From contig NC_071670.1 of assembly GCF_028554725.1 (NCBI RefSeq), positions 6,996,501 through 7,060,500 of the forward strand: a stretch of 64,000 nt of DNA, in the 5' to 3' direction. Positions 26,301 to 39,400 of this stretch are shown here, in pieces. How positions within the stretch are numbered: the stretch's first letter is position 1; the number at the start of each line of letters is the position of its first letter. The position numbers and the translations under genes are program-made. Origin of the DNA: Zeugodacus cucurbitae (lineage: Eukaryota > Arthropoda > Insecta > Diptera > Tephritidae). A model generated the notes under the pieces. The model saw only the letters and a program-made list of their open reading frames with translations. It was not told the DNA's origin and did no database searches.

Positions 26301-29300
26301 AAAATTTAAATTTAAATTTTATTTGAATTTAAAGAAAAAATATTAATATTATTAAAAAAAAATTCTTAAAATTAGTATATTTAAATTTTAGCTAAAATAT
26401 TATATTACTTGCTATATAGATTTTTTCTATTATAGTTAGCATACTTACTGTTCGTTTAATAGTCAATGGAAAATAATTAAAGTCTATTTATATAAAAATT
26501 AATTAATAAATAAAGAAGTATTAAAAAAAAATATTTTAAAAAATATTGATCTAAATAATTCTTAGCTAATAATAAGACCCATACAACGAATAATTATTTT
26601 TGGAAAGCCTCTCCCTCATATCCATATTATATTTATTAGAATAATGATTTGTAGTAAAAGAATTTCTAATAGACTTTCTTTCAATTCTTTCGATTTCGAT
26701 AATTAACTATTTTCATAGTTCATCTCATGAATTAGGATAGTAAAACATCAAGATAAACCAATATGAAATGTATCTGCTCATATTAATTAAATACCCTCAC
26801 AGAGCGATATTTCTACATCTGAAGAATTTAAAACTCGTAAGTCAAGAGCTCGATCTGGCCACAAAGAAACTCCCTTCGCTCTAAGTGCTTCTAAATATTT
26901 GCAACGTTGCCAATTTTCAACAGCAGACTTTTGAATAAACAGCAAAAAATATTTATCTGAATATCGAATATTAACCGTAGTAGCACAATATCGGCCCAAA
27001 AATAGCAAATATATATACATTAAATGGACAAAAAATAGTATTCAACTGTTGCCAAATTTCCCCAAACAGGTTTTTATTTATACAATATAATTATGATGAG
27101 CGATTTTCATATTTTATTCCACACAATTTTTCCAAAGCAAGGCTATACATTTCCTTTAGTGACCGACAGCCCATCGTTGCCAAATTTCATCACAAAATAT
27201 TTTTAGAAATAATCCATAATATTCAAAATTTAATATTTTTGTTTATAAATTTTGTGGTTCAAGATTATAATCGCTAAACCTAACTTTATTTAATGAAAAA
27301 TGTGCTACAAATTCAAAAAAATTATGTAAATTTCCATTAAAAATACAGAAGTTGGACCAATGATGATTCAATATTCAAATCCACAACGTTGCCAATTTTC
27401 ATATAGAATAATTTTTTTCAATCCAGCGTCGCCAAAATATTTACACATCTGTTCATTCAGTAGCCTATAACAATGACTGATTTCTACTTTTTTATAACCA
27501 ATTTGAATTATTTAAATATGTGCAAAATTATGCAATGTTGCCAATTTTCCCTGACTTTTCAAAATCACTTTTGGGCGAAAATTTTAAGAAAACTTAGTTA
27601 CTTTTCTCACCAAACAACTAATAGCTTCTGTATATAGATACATAGTTACAGTTTTGACTATAGTTTCCCTATTATATCTTCTAAATTGTATAGTCTTTTC
27701 TGAAGAAATTATTGCTCTCAAAACTTAAACCTTGCTTATTACTCTTAAAGACCTATTTAGCAATCTCTTTTCACTCACAAAAACATAAATGTAGTAAGTG
27801 AATATTAACAACCTACTCATTTTAAAGAAAAAGCGTTTTATTAATGAAAAAAATTGTGTTATAATTTAATAAAAATTAATTCATTTCTTTTTTGTTAGTG
27901 TTTTATATACGAATTACCTGTAAGAAATAATTTTCTATAAAATACAGAAATTTTTCAGTTATTTTATATTTAAAAGTTCAAAAATTCTGCGTAAAAGCTT
28001 AGTCAGTTCGAAAAATTTAAATTATTTTCTTTTCTTTTTGTTTTACAATCAGCTTAAGCTTAAAAAACACACACAAATTTCTCTCACTTGCCATTCCACG
28101 AGTGTTCGTAAATTGCTCACAGCTTAAAGCAAAAACAACAAACGCTCACTTCAACTATTCTTTCGCTCACTCTAGCTATTTCACTCGTACAAACGCTTAA
28201 CAAACAATCAATTCTTTGAAAAAAAGAAATGTCTCACAAAACACAAATCCGATTTAGTGCTACAGTATTTAGTATGACATTTTATCATGGTAAAACCGTT
28301 AGTTAGCTTAGTAATTGATGTGCGTATTTAGACGATTTAGAATTTAGTGTAACACGGGATATGTTTTGGTCATATAGTTAGTGAACAGTACAAAAAAAAA
28401 AAAACAATAATTTAAACAACAATTGAAAGTATTAAAAAATTAAATAATATTTAAAAAAAACTCAAAGTCTCAGTTTTACTTAGAACACAAATCTACAAAA
28501 CGCTCATAAATATTTGTAAACCCATTTATTTCTTTATTCATTTATTTATTAGTACTACTACTCATGCTAGAATTTTGCGCATTACTATATTATTTACACA
28601 TACAATCTCTCTAAACACACATATATATTCATGTACGTACATATAAATTTAAATTACTATTGCAGTAAAATTTACGCCTAATTGTGTAGTTAGTGAAAAG
28701 TATTATTCTTCAATTTCGCCAGTTAGTTAGTTTCATTGTTGCCTAAAGTAGTTAGTAAAACAAACAAAAAATCAACAACAAGTCGTATTTTTCGAAAAAA
28801 AAACTACAACTGTTTGATATAAATGTTATAATTTATTTTTTCATTAAACTACTTATAAAACTATCCGAAAATACTCATTATGAAAGAAAGAAAAATATTT
28901 TTAAAATTATAAAATTAAAACTACAATTTAAATAATTTTATTAAAAACAACACAATTTCGTAGCAACATACGCATAGCACCACATATTTACATACAAATA
29001 CATGAAAATGAAATGGCAAATTGCGCTCACATATTCGCATACATACATATTTACTCAATCACTTACATAAATATATACTCGCCACATACATATTTTTGAT
29101 AAAAAATACAACATTTTTTTGTATTAATATTTAAACCAGAAATGTCTAAAACTATTATATAATTATAATGAATGACTTATAATAAATAAGTCATATAAAA
29201 TATTGACTAGTTTTAAGCTTTCCATATGTCTTTTTCGTTTTCGAAAAATATTCAGCTATTTTTCAACTTTCTACTAGCGGTTTCTATATACTTTCGTTTT

Positions 29301-32300
29301 TACTACCACTACCCTTTCACAAAGACTTCCAAGCAGCTATGTTGCCAATTTTCTTAAACAAAAATTAATAAAAAAAAGTGTTGAAATAAAAGAAGCTACG
29401 ACGAATTAATATGCTTTGTCTATATACATATGTATATTATATGACATACTGTATTTTAAAAATGTTTATCAAAACAAATTTGGTTACTTTTTCCAAAAAA
29501 AAAAAAATAATTTACACTGTTGCCAATTTTCCATGAAACTCTCAGATATATTAATAATAGTAAAAAATATATAAGATTTGGAGTAAACTAATCAAAATAT
29601 TGCTAAGTATTTATAATCATATTTTTTTTCTAAATGTTTACCAGTCAATAAGCATACACTGTTGACAAATTTCATTAGCAAAAAGCTTAAGCTGAAATTT
29701 TACTCAAAATGTGTGGATAATTATTCAAAATTTCCTGTTAACTTAAAACTGTACTATTGCCTCAATTGATCAGTATTTATCATATTTTTTTTCGAAATGT
29801 TTACCAACCAATAAGCATACAATGTTGCCAAATTTCATTAGCAATGAGTTTAGGCTTAGGCTCAAAATCTATAGTTAATTAATTATTCGAAATATTCCGC
29901 TTCACTTAAAGCTCTACTATTACCTAAATTTAAACGAGTCAAAAATTATACACTGTTGCCAAATTTCATAAACATAGTGCAGAGGACGTATTTTAATATA
30001 AAATCATTAGTCAAACTACTGAAAATCTTTCACAAACTTTGGAGATCTTCGATTTTCTCCGAATTTCGAATTAAATCTGTTAATCAATTTAAAGAACATC
30101 TGCTTGACATTTGCAATAGTGAAAATAGTGAAAATAGACCAACATGCTGCTTGGAATGACTTTATTCTGCCTTAGCTTTATCGATTTTTTCGACAATTCT
30201 ACTTAATTGCTATATTTTTTTGCTTGAACTTAGAATAATTTTTGTAGCCGAGTATCAGTTCCCTTCGTCTCTTAAAATTTCAATCACGTTCGCACAAACG
30301 CGACAGTCGTTTGCTTTTTTCTGTGAAGAAGCTAGTAAGTGACTTTCTTATTACCATTTTTAAAGTAATAGAAATTTAGTTCACTAACTGATCGCCCATT
30401 TCAAGATTTCTCAATTCTATTGACCACAATTGATTTGTTAAGATTCAAAATCTTCTCCGGCTCTGATTACCTCCAAAGGTGTAAATCAACTGATGGAAGA
30501 AAGCTCTCTCATTAACTTCAGACTTCTCAGTGACGTTCTATTCACATCAAATTATAGATTACCATGCAGAAAAATATAATTTCGTGGAATAAAGGACGTT
30601 ATACAAAGTTTCAATTGATTGTCTGACTTTTAGAGATCGGCCCAGCCGAAATACTACAATCATAAGAGCTTTACGATCAGTTGATATAGTCGAATGCTAA
30701 GAAAGTAACTCTTAACGGTAAACCTGTAAAAACTGTTTATGAGCCGTCGCAATTTTAAAATTCGGTTCATATTTCTGTCACGTAAAAAGCTTCCAAAACA
30801 TTTCAGCAATCATTCAGAAGGAAGTTTAAATTTTATTTGAGGCTTGTCGGAATCTCAAAAATAAGTTGCTTATCTTTTTACCATAAATATTTGCATTATT
30901 TGATCCAAATACTTCCTCTAACTGCCCTGTTCATGTTCCGATATTATTTGCTGATATTTTCTTTTGATCAATCTTCTTATTATTATTCCACTATCCTTCT
31001 TTTCTAACACTTCTACCCCGTTCACTCGTAATTTTCACTCGTTTGCCGCTATGCTACGTTCTCTGTTCTGCTCTTCACACTGCGCGCAATAAAAAATTTC
31101 TCTCTCTCTCTCTCGTTTGCTCTTACTCTCTCTCTTTCTCTTTTTCACGCTCTCTATTTACATATATATATCTCTTGCTCTCTTTTCTAACACTAATATA
31201 TGCGCTATTTCACTCTCTCCAATGCGTTTCCTTAAATTCTAAAAAAAAATATTAAAAAATTGAAATAAAATATTGCTAAAAATCAATATTAAATATTTCA
31301 AATATGCTATCAATTATTTATAAATATACATTCATATTACTTAATAACGCTATACACTATGATATGATATGAACATATATATACATATACTTATTTAAAA
31401 ATATAACTCAACTCGTCACAAAACTCAATTTAACAATTTAAATAAATATATATACATATATGATATATATAAAAAAAATCAATCAAACCAATCGAACATC
31501 AATCAATTTAGTATACTCGGCATGAATCTATTCGGATGTAAATTCTGCGAGAACGTTAACGATGAAAAAGTATGCGATCGTAAGAATTTCGACAGCCTGC
31601 TGTGGGCGCTCGTCACTGTGTTTCAGGTAGAATTTGCTAGAAATCTAGCATTATAACTTATACAACTTTAACTACTACTACTACTACTATAACTATTACT
31701 ATAACTATTGCTATATTTTGTTCGACTAACTAATAACTAATCTTATTCGCATTTCTTTACGAATATGTATAAAAATTTAGTAAGGAAATAAAATCGTATT
31801 TTATATAAAATGTTTATTTAAAAAAAAAAAAAAAAAAAATATTTCAAATGTGAGTTGCTGTGTTATTTTGTGTTGTGCCCAAATAGCGTAAAATGTAAAA
31901 AACAAATTTGTAATAATTTCCAGTGCATACCAAATACTACAATTTATATTTTCATTAACTTTTTTTGCGTAAATTTATTTTTCATTTATTTACCGCTATT
32001 TTGCTGTTTAGTTTTTTGTTTAATATTTTTTTTAATTTAGAGTTTTTGTCGACATTTAAACATAGTTACTAAATATAGAATTATTAAAAAAATAGAAAAA
32101 ATAGCTGTATAGCTGTATATAAATTTTTGCACATAATTTTAACACTAGTGAATTTTTGCTTCTATTTTTATTTATAAAAGAATTTAAAAATTTTTATGAA
32201 TATAATATTTTCGAAAAATATTTTTTTATCCATTTTATTGGCTGTAAACTATATATATATTTTTTTTTTTAATTAAAAAAAATTAAAAAAATAGTAAAAA

Positions 32301-35300
32301 GTAAAAAAAAAAAAATATAAAAAAAATTAATAAAATAAATAAATTTTTTTTCTAAGCATAAAAAAATTATCAAAAAAGTAAATAATTTTTTCGCTTACAA
32401 AAAGTAAAAAAAAATAATTTTTGTATACAAAAAATTTAAAAGAAAATTATTTTTTTTAATAATTAAAAAAAAATGTGAAAAAAATAATTTTATTTCTTAA
32501 AAAATTAAAAAAAAATATTTCCTAAAAAATTTGTAAATAAAAATAAAACTAATTAATAACAAATAAAAAAAATTTACTAAATTAGAAAAAAATAATTTTT
32601 TTTATTAATTTAAAAAAAATTTAAAAAAATTATTTTTTGTTTAAAAAATTAAACAAAAAATGTTTCTTAAAATATTTGTAAATAAAAATATAAAAAGTTT
32701 TAAATAAATAAATTATAAAAAAAAATTACATATATTTTTTTTTAATTAGAAAAAATTCTTTTATAAAAAAATTTTTTAAACACATTTTTCATTTTTATAT
32801 TTATAATTTAATAGAAACAAAATTATTGCCTGCGCTGCGCTATTTTCTGCATTATTAATATTTTTTCTGGAAAAAAAAATTTATTTTGTGGTGTGTTGCG
32901 TATAAAAAATTATAAAAAAAAAACAAAAATTTAAAAATAATAAACACAAATTTTATTTATTTTTTTTAATGCAAATTTTTTTAACTAAAAATTTGTCTGT
33001 GAGTATATAAATATAGCTATTTGAGTAGTGAAAGTCATGCTAGTAAAATAGTAATTTGTAGAAATTTAAGAGTACTTAGTAAATAGTATAGTTCTATAGT
33101 AATTTTATATATACGATTAATACCTTAGGCATACAAAAAAAACTTTTGAAATACAAAAATTGTAGTACATATTCCGCGCATGTTTTACATAGTTAGTGCG
33201 TATGTTTTAGTTTTTTTTTTTCTAAGACAGCTGTTAGTTGTTAAGAAAGAATGTGCCGCAGAAAGGCTAAATTTACCACTCAAACAACAGGTAAGCCTTT
33301 TAACATTTCACAATTTGTTGACTAGCTTGCTTAAAATTTCATTCTCAACTCACTCAATATGTTTTGCATGACTGCTTGTGCCTGTGTGAATAACTTAAGT
33401 ATGCTCACATAGACACTCTCTGAAAATAACTCATTTAAGAAAATGATAGTCATTTATTCAACTCAAAAGTTCACTCAAAAAAACGCACAAATTGAATTTC
33501 ACTCAAGGATTTTTTAATTCAACTCAAAAGTGCTACGTTCAAATCAAAAAAATTACTCAATTCTGAAAACAAATTTAAAAATATTTGAAAGTCCATTAAA
33601 ATAAACGCCCGCATTTACACTCAATAATATATTATATTTTTGATCCCCAAACTAAATATATTTCATATGCCTGCTCAAAATAAAATATTAAAATCACTGG
33701 CCCTAGAACTCACTCACTATTTCTACATTCTGTAGACAACAAAGCTCTAAGAATTTCACTCAAATATTTTAACGATTACAAAGTAATCAGTTGAGTTTAC
33801 TCAAACACACTGCCATAAGAAATAAATCAAAACATTTGAAAAGAGATAATAAAAAGTGAAAAAAAATACTCATACTTGGTTTCACTCAAAATTTTAACTC
33901 GAATTTCAGTTTTCACTCAATTTTTAACTAAATATATATAAGTTGTTTATCTACTGCGCTCTTTCGTTTTAATTAAATATTAACCAATCAGCTTTGAGCA
34001 CTCATTATAACCACCAATCAGCGCAAAGCACTTCATCGTCACTCACTCAATCGCTAAAACACTCAAACTCACTGCTTGCCAGTTGTTTGTATGCACGCTC
34101 TTATAATCGTTCTTCAAGCAGCACGTTTTGAATATAAATTAATTATAAAAGCACAATAACATTTTGTAAATCACTCGCTTACTCATGGCACACAATTTAC
34201 AGACATTTTATTTTCAACTTGTGTCTTACAAAACTCACTCTCACACCATGCTTAAAACATGCTCTAAAAACTTTAAAACTAAAATCCAAAATACAACTAA
34301 AACTACGCTCTATAAAACATCAGTGTGTTTATCTTAAAATTTTTATTACTTTAAATTCTCTCTGTTGTGTCTCTAACTGTATCTTTTTTGATTGACTTTC
34401 TAATGCGCTCAGACAATTTTGAAATTTTTTAACTAAATTATTTTTCTAATACCCTCTTTACCTATATGTCTAAGTACTAAGTTTTATGATCACTCTCTTA
34501 CTTATGCTCTTGCACACAAATGCCCCACAAAGAACAATGTTACTCTCTCTCTCTCTCTGAAACAAATTACAATGCTCTCTTACTAACTTTTAACCTACTA
34601 CCTCACTTCCTTACAAATGCTTCGCTCTCACCCAAACCACCCACCGTCCACAATCTACTCTTCTAAACCACATATGTACTCACTGATACACGCGTTCACA
34701 CACTCTCTCTCTCTCTCTCTTTTAACTACTAACGCGCTCTGTGCCCACTCTAACTTGTTTTCACTCGAAAAATAAACTTTTGAAACTGAGAAAAAATTAA
34801 AAAAAAAAAATAAAAATAAACTGCTAACTTTTTGCGCTCTTTCAAATTTTATTTTTGAGTTTCTTTTAAAATTTTATTTTTCTCAAAAAAAAATGAATAA
34901 GGACACACAAATTATATCATACATACATTTGTAAATTCGACGCCAAAGAAGTATAGCTTTTTGTAAATAACTCGCAAACAAAATTTTAGGAAATTTTTTA
35001 ACTCAAATCATTGAATTTGAATTTTTCGCTTAAGTTTTTTTTTGATATTAATGTTTCGAAAAACGTTTAAACATGTACAGAAGCGTATATATATCTGCAA
35101 TATAGCTGTAAATTAATTTATACATATAACTGTATTAAAAATTACGCCAAAACAAAAACAATACAAACAAGCATACACAATTAGAATTTTCAAAACAACA
35201 ACAACGAAAAACAAAAATCATTTAAACATTTGAATATTAAACACAAAATATTCGAAATTTCTACAAAAACAGAAAGTAGGGAGCAGAATACAACAGAGAT

Positions 35301-36410
35301 TCCCACCACTTCCCAAACCTAATTCCCAAGAAATTATAATTATTTTAAAAAAATAAAAAAATTTAAAATAAAATATTGAAAAATAACGATAAATAATTAA
35401 AAAAACGTCAAAAATAATAACAAATACAACAACTTCCTATCAAATGTTCCAAATTTTTAAAACGAAAGGTTTTCAAAAATGGAAACAAACCAAAAAAATA
35501 TTAAAATAACGACTCCAAAAGAAAAAAACAAATATGTCCGTCTACACTCAAGGAAAGGTTTGCCAAAAATAGAATAATTAATAATATTTAAAATTAAAAT
35601 TTAAATAACTTTTTTTTTTTAATAATAATAATAAATATTAGAAAAATCTGATACAGCTGAAAAAAAGCAAGAAATACTTATTTTTAATGACAAAAAATAT
35701 AAAAAGATTTTAATAAAAAAAAATTATGAAATAATATTTTTTATAAAAAATAACTCTAAAATGTTAATAAAATAATAAAATACTAACAAATTGTTAGCGC
35801 TAAAAATAAAATTACGAAAGAAAAATATTCTACGACAGTAGAAAAAACAGAAATAATTGATGTTATAAAAATTATAAAAAAATTTAAATTTTAATAATAT
35901 GTTTTTATCTTCCAAAATACCAATAAATGTAAAAAAAATCGGACAATGAAAAAAGGAAAAACTCTTAGAACAGCATAAAAAAATTTAAAAGAATCGAAGA
36001 CTCTTTGCAAACTTTCGAAAACAAATTTTGAAATATATTTTTTTTTTGTTTAAAAAAACGTATAAAAATACTGTCAAAAATTATAATAAAACAAAAAAAA
36101 TATGGAAGAAAGCAAAAAAAATATTTAATAAAAAAATTCAAATAAAAAATTAAAAAATAACAAAAATTACAAAAACAAAATAAAAATAAAAAATTAAAAT
36201 TTTAAAAGCAAATTCCTAAAATATCCTCATATTCCCACTCCCTCCGCAATATTATTTATTTACCTACCACCCAATTTCATTTAATTTTGCTGTGCAGTCA
36301 GCATAAACAAACCAAGCAAATACAAAAACAAATACGCAGCATATACCCTTTATATACGATATAGATATAAATATATATGTATACAGCGAACATTACTTTA
36401 TATAACATAG

Positions 36411-36462
<52 letters not shown>

Positions 36463-39400
36463 GACTAGCTATGATTATGATACATAAACTACTTACTCTT
36501 ACAACTACTTTTAAACTCTTACTCATATAAATATATACAGTTATACATATATACTTTATATATATATATATATACCTTACACAATTTAAAGAACAAAATC
36601 AAAAACAAAACCTTATATTTATATAAATACTATATAAATATATACATATATATGCATATACTCGTATGTGAACCAACAGCATATTGGGCATGTATCTATT
36701 TGGCGGTAAGTTTTGTAAATTTGTGGACGATACTGGACTCGAACGTGAATGTCTGTGTACCGAAATAATCAACAAACATCCACAATGTGAATGTGATCGC
36801 AAACACTTCAACAACATTTTATGGGCCACTGTTACAGTCTTTCAAGTAAGAACAACACACCAAAACGTTTAATACTTAATTACTAAAACAAAAACAACAA
36901 AAAACACTTTTGAAAATATTAAAGAAACTTCATACACCTACCAACCTATGCACTCAAAAAAAATTGCATTACTTCAAAAACAAAGCGAAACTTTACTGCT
37001 CACTAAACAAAATCAAAAACAAAAAAAAAAAAAAACAAAAAGAAATATATTTACACATCTACAAAAAATATATATATTACTTAGCATATAACCATATCAC
37101 TAAGTAGTGAAACTTTCAAATTTTTTTTCCATTTTTAAATAATTTTCGTAGTTAAGTAGTTGTATTTAGTCCCCGAACTGATTTGTAGTTTTTATACGTA
37201 CTTCTTAATTGAAATATTTACACACATATATACATAAATATATAAGGCAAAAGTAATAAATTTTGATTTTGATTAATTTTTTATGCGAGCTTTGCTCTCA
37301 ATAAATTATTTTAAATTAATTGAATTATACAAAATAACTAATTTTCATGAATATTTCGTGTAAAATGACAACGTATTGCCTACTTGTAGGCGCAGAAGTA
37401 ATTAATTCTTCTTACATAAATCATACAATATGATAGACGACAGCAAAAGTCGCATAAAAATATTTTTTAGTTATGTTATGTAAAATTTAATATGTTTAGT
37501 TGCGTACATTGAAAATAACTTAACTTCATTTAACTTGACTTAACATAACTTAGCTTTTAATTTTATTCAGTTAAATTTAATAAATGAAAGTGTAAGTTAA
37601 GTTACGCTAATTGATTTTTAATTTAATTTAATTTAATTTTTTTTTATTTTTTTTCCTCTTTTCTTTAATTTATTAAATTAAATTAAATTAAATTAAATAA
37701 AATTAAATAAAATTAAATTAAATTAATTTAATATTATTTTATTTTATTTTTTTTCCTCTTTTCTTTAATTTATTTAATTAAATTAAATTTAAATTTAATT
37801 TAATTTAATTTAATTTTATTTTATTTTATTTTATTTTATTTTATTTTATTTTATTTAATTTTATTTAATTTTATTTAATTTTTTTTATTTTTATTTAATT
37901 TAATTTAATTTTATTTTATTTTATTTTATTTTATTTTATTTTATTTTATTTTATTTTATTTTATTTTATTTTATTTTATTTTATTTTATTTTATTTTATT
38001 TTATTTTATTTTATTTTATTTTATTTTATTTTATTTTATTTTATTTTATTTTATTTTATTTTATTTTATTTTATTTTATTTTATTTTATTTTATTTTATT
38101 TTTTCCTCTTTGCTTTAAAATTACTTACTTAATTATGAGAATTATATTATAAAAATAATTAGCATTACGTTTACCTATAACTTTCAAGCACAATTTGATT
38201 ATTTTGCAAAAAAAAGTTTCGAATAAATTTTTTTAGCATTATTAAACATATTTTAGTAGTATAATTAATTGTAAAGCAAAATTTTGAAAGTAGCACCTGT
38301 TTGTTTTATAAAGACGTCACAAAAAAGCGTTCACAAGTGTCAAAAAGAATACTATACATAACTACAAAATGACACACACATACAATTATTTTTAATTGGA
38401 AACTTAAAAGTAATTACAACTAAGTACATAATTAAAAACAAAACAAAAAAATGTATATAAAAATCAAAAGGAGCTAATGAAAAAGTTATATATTTACTAC
38501 ATGTAAAATATCACTTTATCAGTAACTCATTACTGCCCTTATTTACTAAAGTAATTGCGTTAATTGTAAAAAAGAGTATCACTACCTATTACTTTTCAAT
38601 TACTATTTAAATTACCATTACTTATATCATACACTGGAAGCAATAACTACTAAGAATATTACTTTAACAATTACATAGCTTTTTACGAATTCCATTACCA
38701 GTACCATTACAAATACAAGTGAAATTAGTATTGTCATAATCATTACCCACAATTATCAGTATTCTTATATGTCCATTATTTATAACTCCCTAATTTAATT
38801 ATTTCAACGCATTATCAGGATTATGACTTTTATAATTACATAGATCAATACGAACCCCATTACCAGTACTCTTAACAGCACAAGTTGAATAAGTATCATG
38901 ATGCTTATTGATATTTCGTTCGAAAAAGATAATCGACTGAGTTTTCAAGTCAACTTTACTTTCACAAACGGTTTAAAATATCGCAGAAAATTAAAAAAAA
39001 GTGAGAGATCTGTTTACCAGAGAGCCTATCTAGGATCAGAAAAGACACATAGTTTCTTAATATGTCCAAATCATAAAGCGTAAGACTCATCTATAGTTCA
39101 CTAAATGAAAAAGAATGGATTACATATCGACATTTTATATTAGCACCACCATTAACCGTTAACCATTACCTAGTACCAATACTTTTAGTATTACCATCAC
39201 CATTACCTTGCATTAACATCATTAATTACACGTACTATTGCCTTAATCACCGTCATTGCGATAACAGATCTTCAACATAGCAGTTATATAATTTACCAAT
39301 TACCGTTATCATTACAATTATATTACCGTTACAGTTACAGTTAACAGTATAAGCACCAGTTTGTGCCTTAGCCAAATAAAAAAACCAAAAATATATTTAT

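Larger units (their letters stand above)
25292..31511 (+). other. Intron before turret exon a, 6.22 kb
   Basis: AT-rich throughout. Notable content: TGTTGCCAA/CGTTGCCAA boxes at 26906-29961, many A/T runs (25340-25480, 26290-26560, 28380-28460), and CTCTCT-rich stretches at about 31095-31180. The sequence just before the acceptor (31440-31511) is A-rich with TATATA and ATCAATCAA words and has no clear pyrimidine tract. No extra exon was recognised. Confidence 0.75.
31627..36679 (+). other. Intron between the two turret exons, 5.05 kb
   Basis: Extremely AT-rich: long A/T low-complexity stretches at about 31800-31845, 32040-32960 and 35340-36230; a CACTCAA-rich part (33400-34130); CTCTCT runs (about 34543-34558 and 34702-34721); and TA microsatellites at about 36415-36460 and 36558-36575. 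CAACAG/GTAAGC at about 33290 looks like a possible ratchet or cassette site but is unsupported. The acceptor region of turret exon b (36640-36679) has no pyrimidine tract. Confidence 0.75.
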
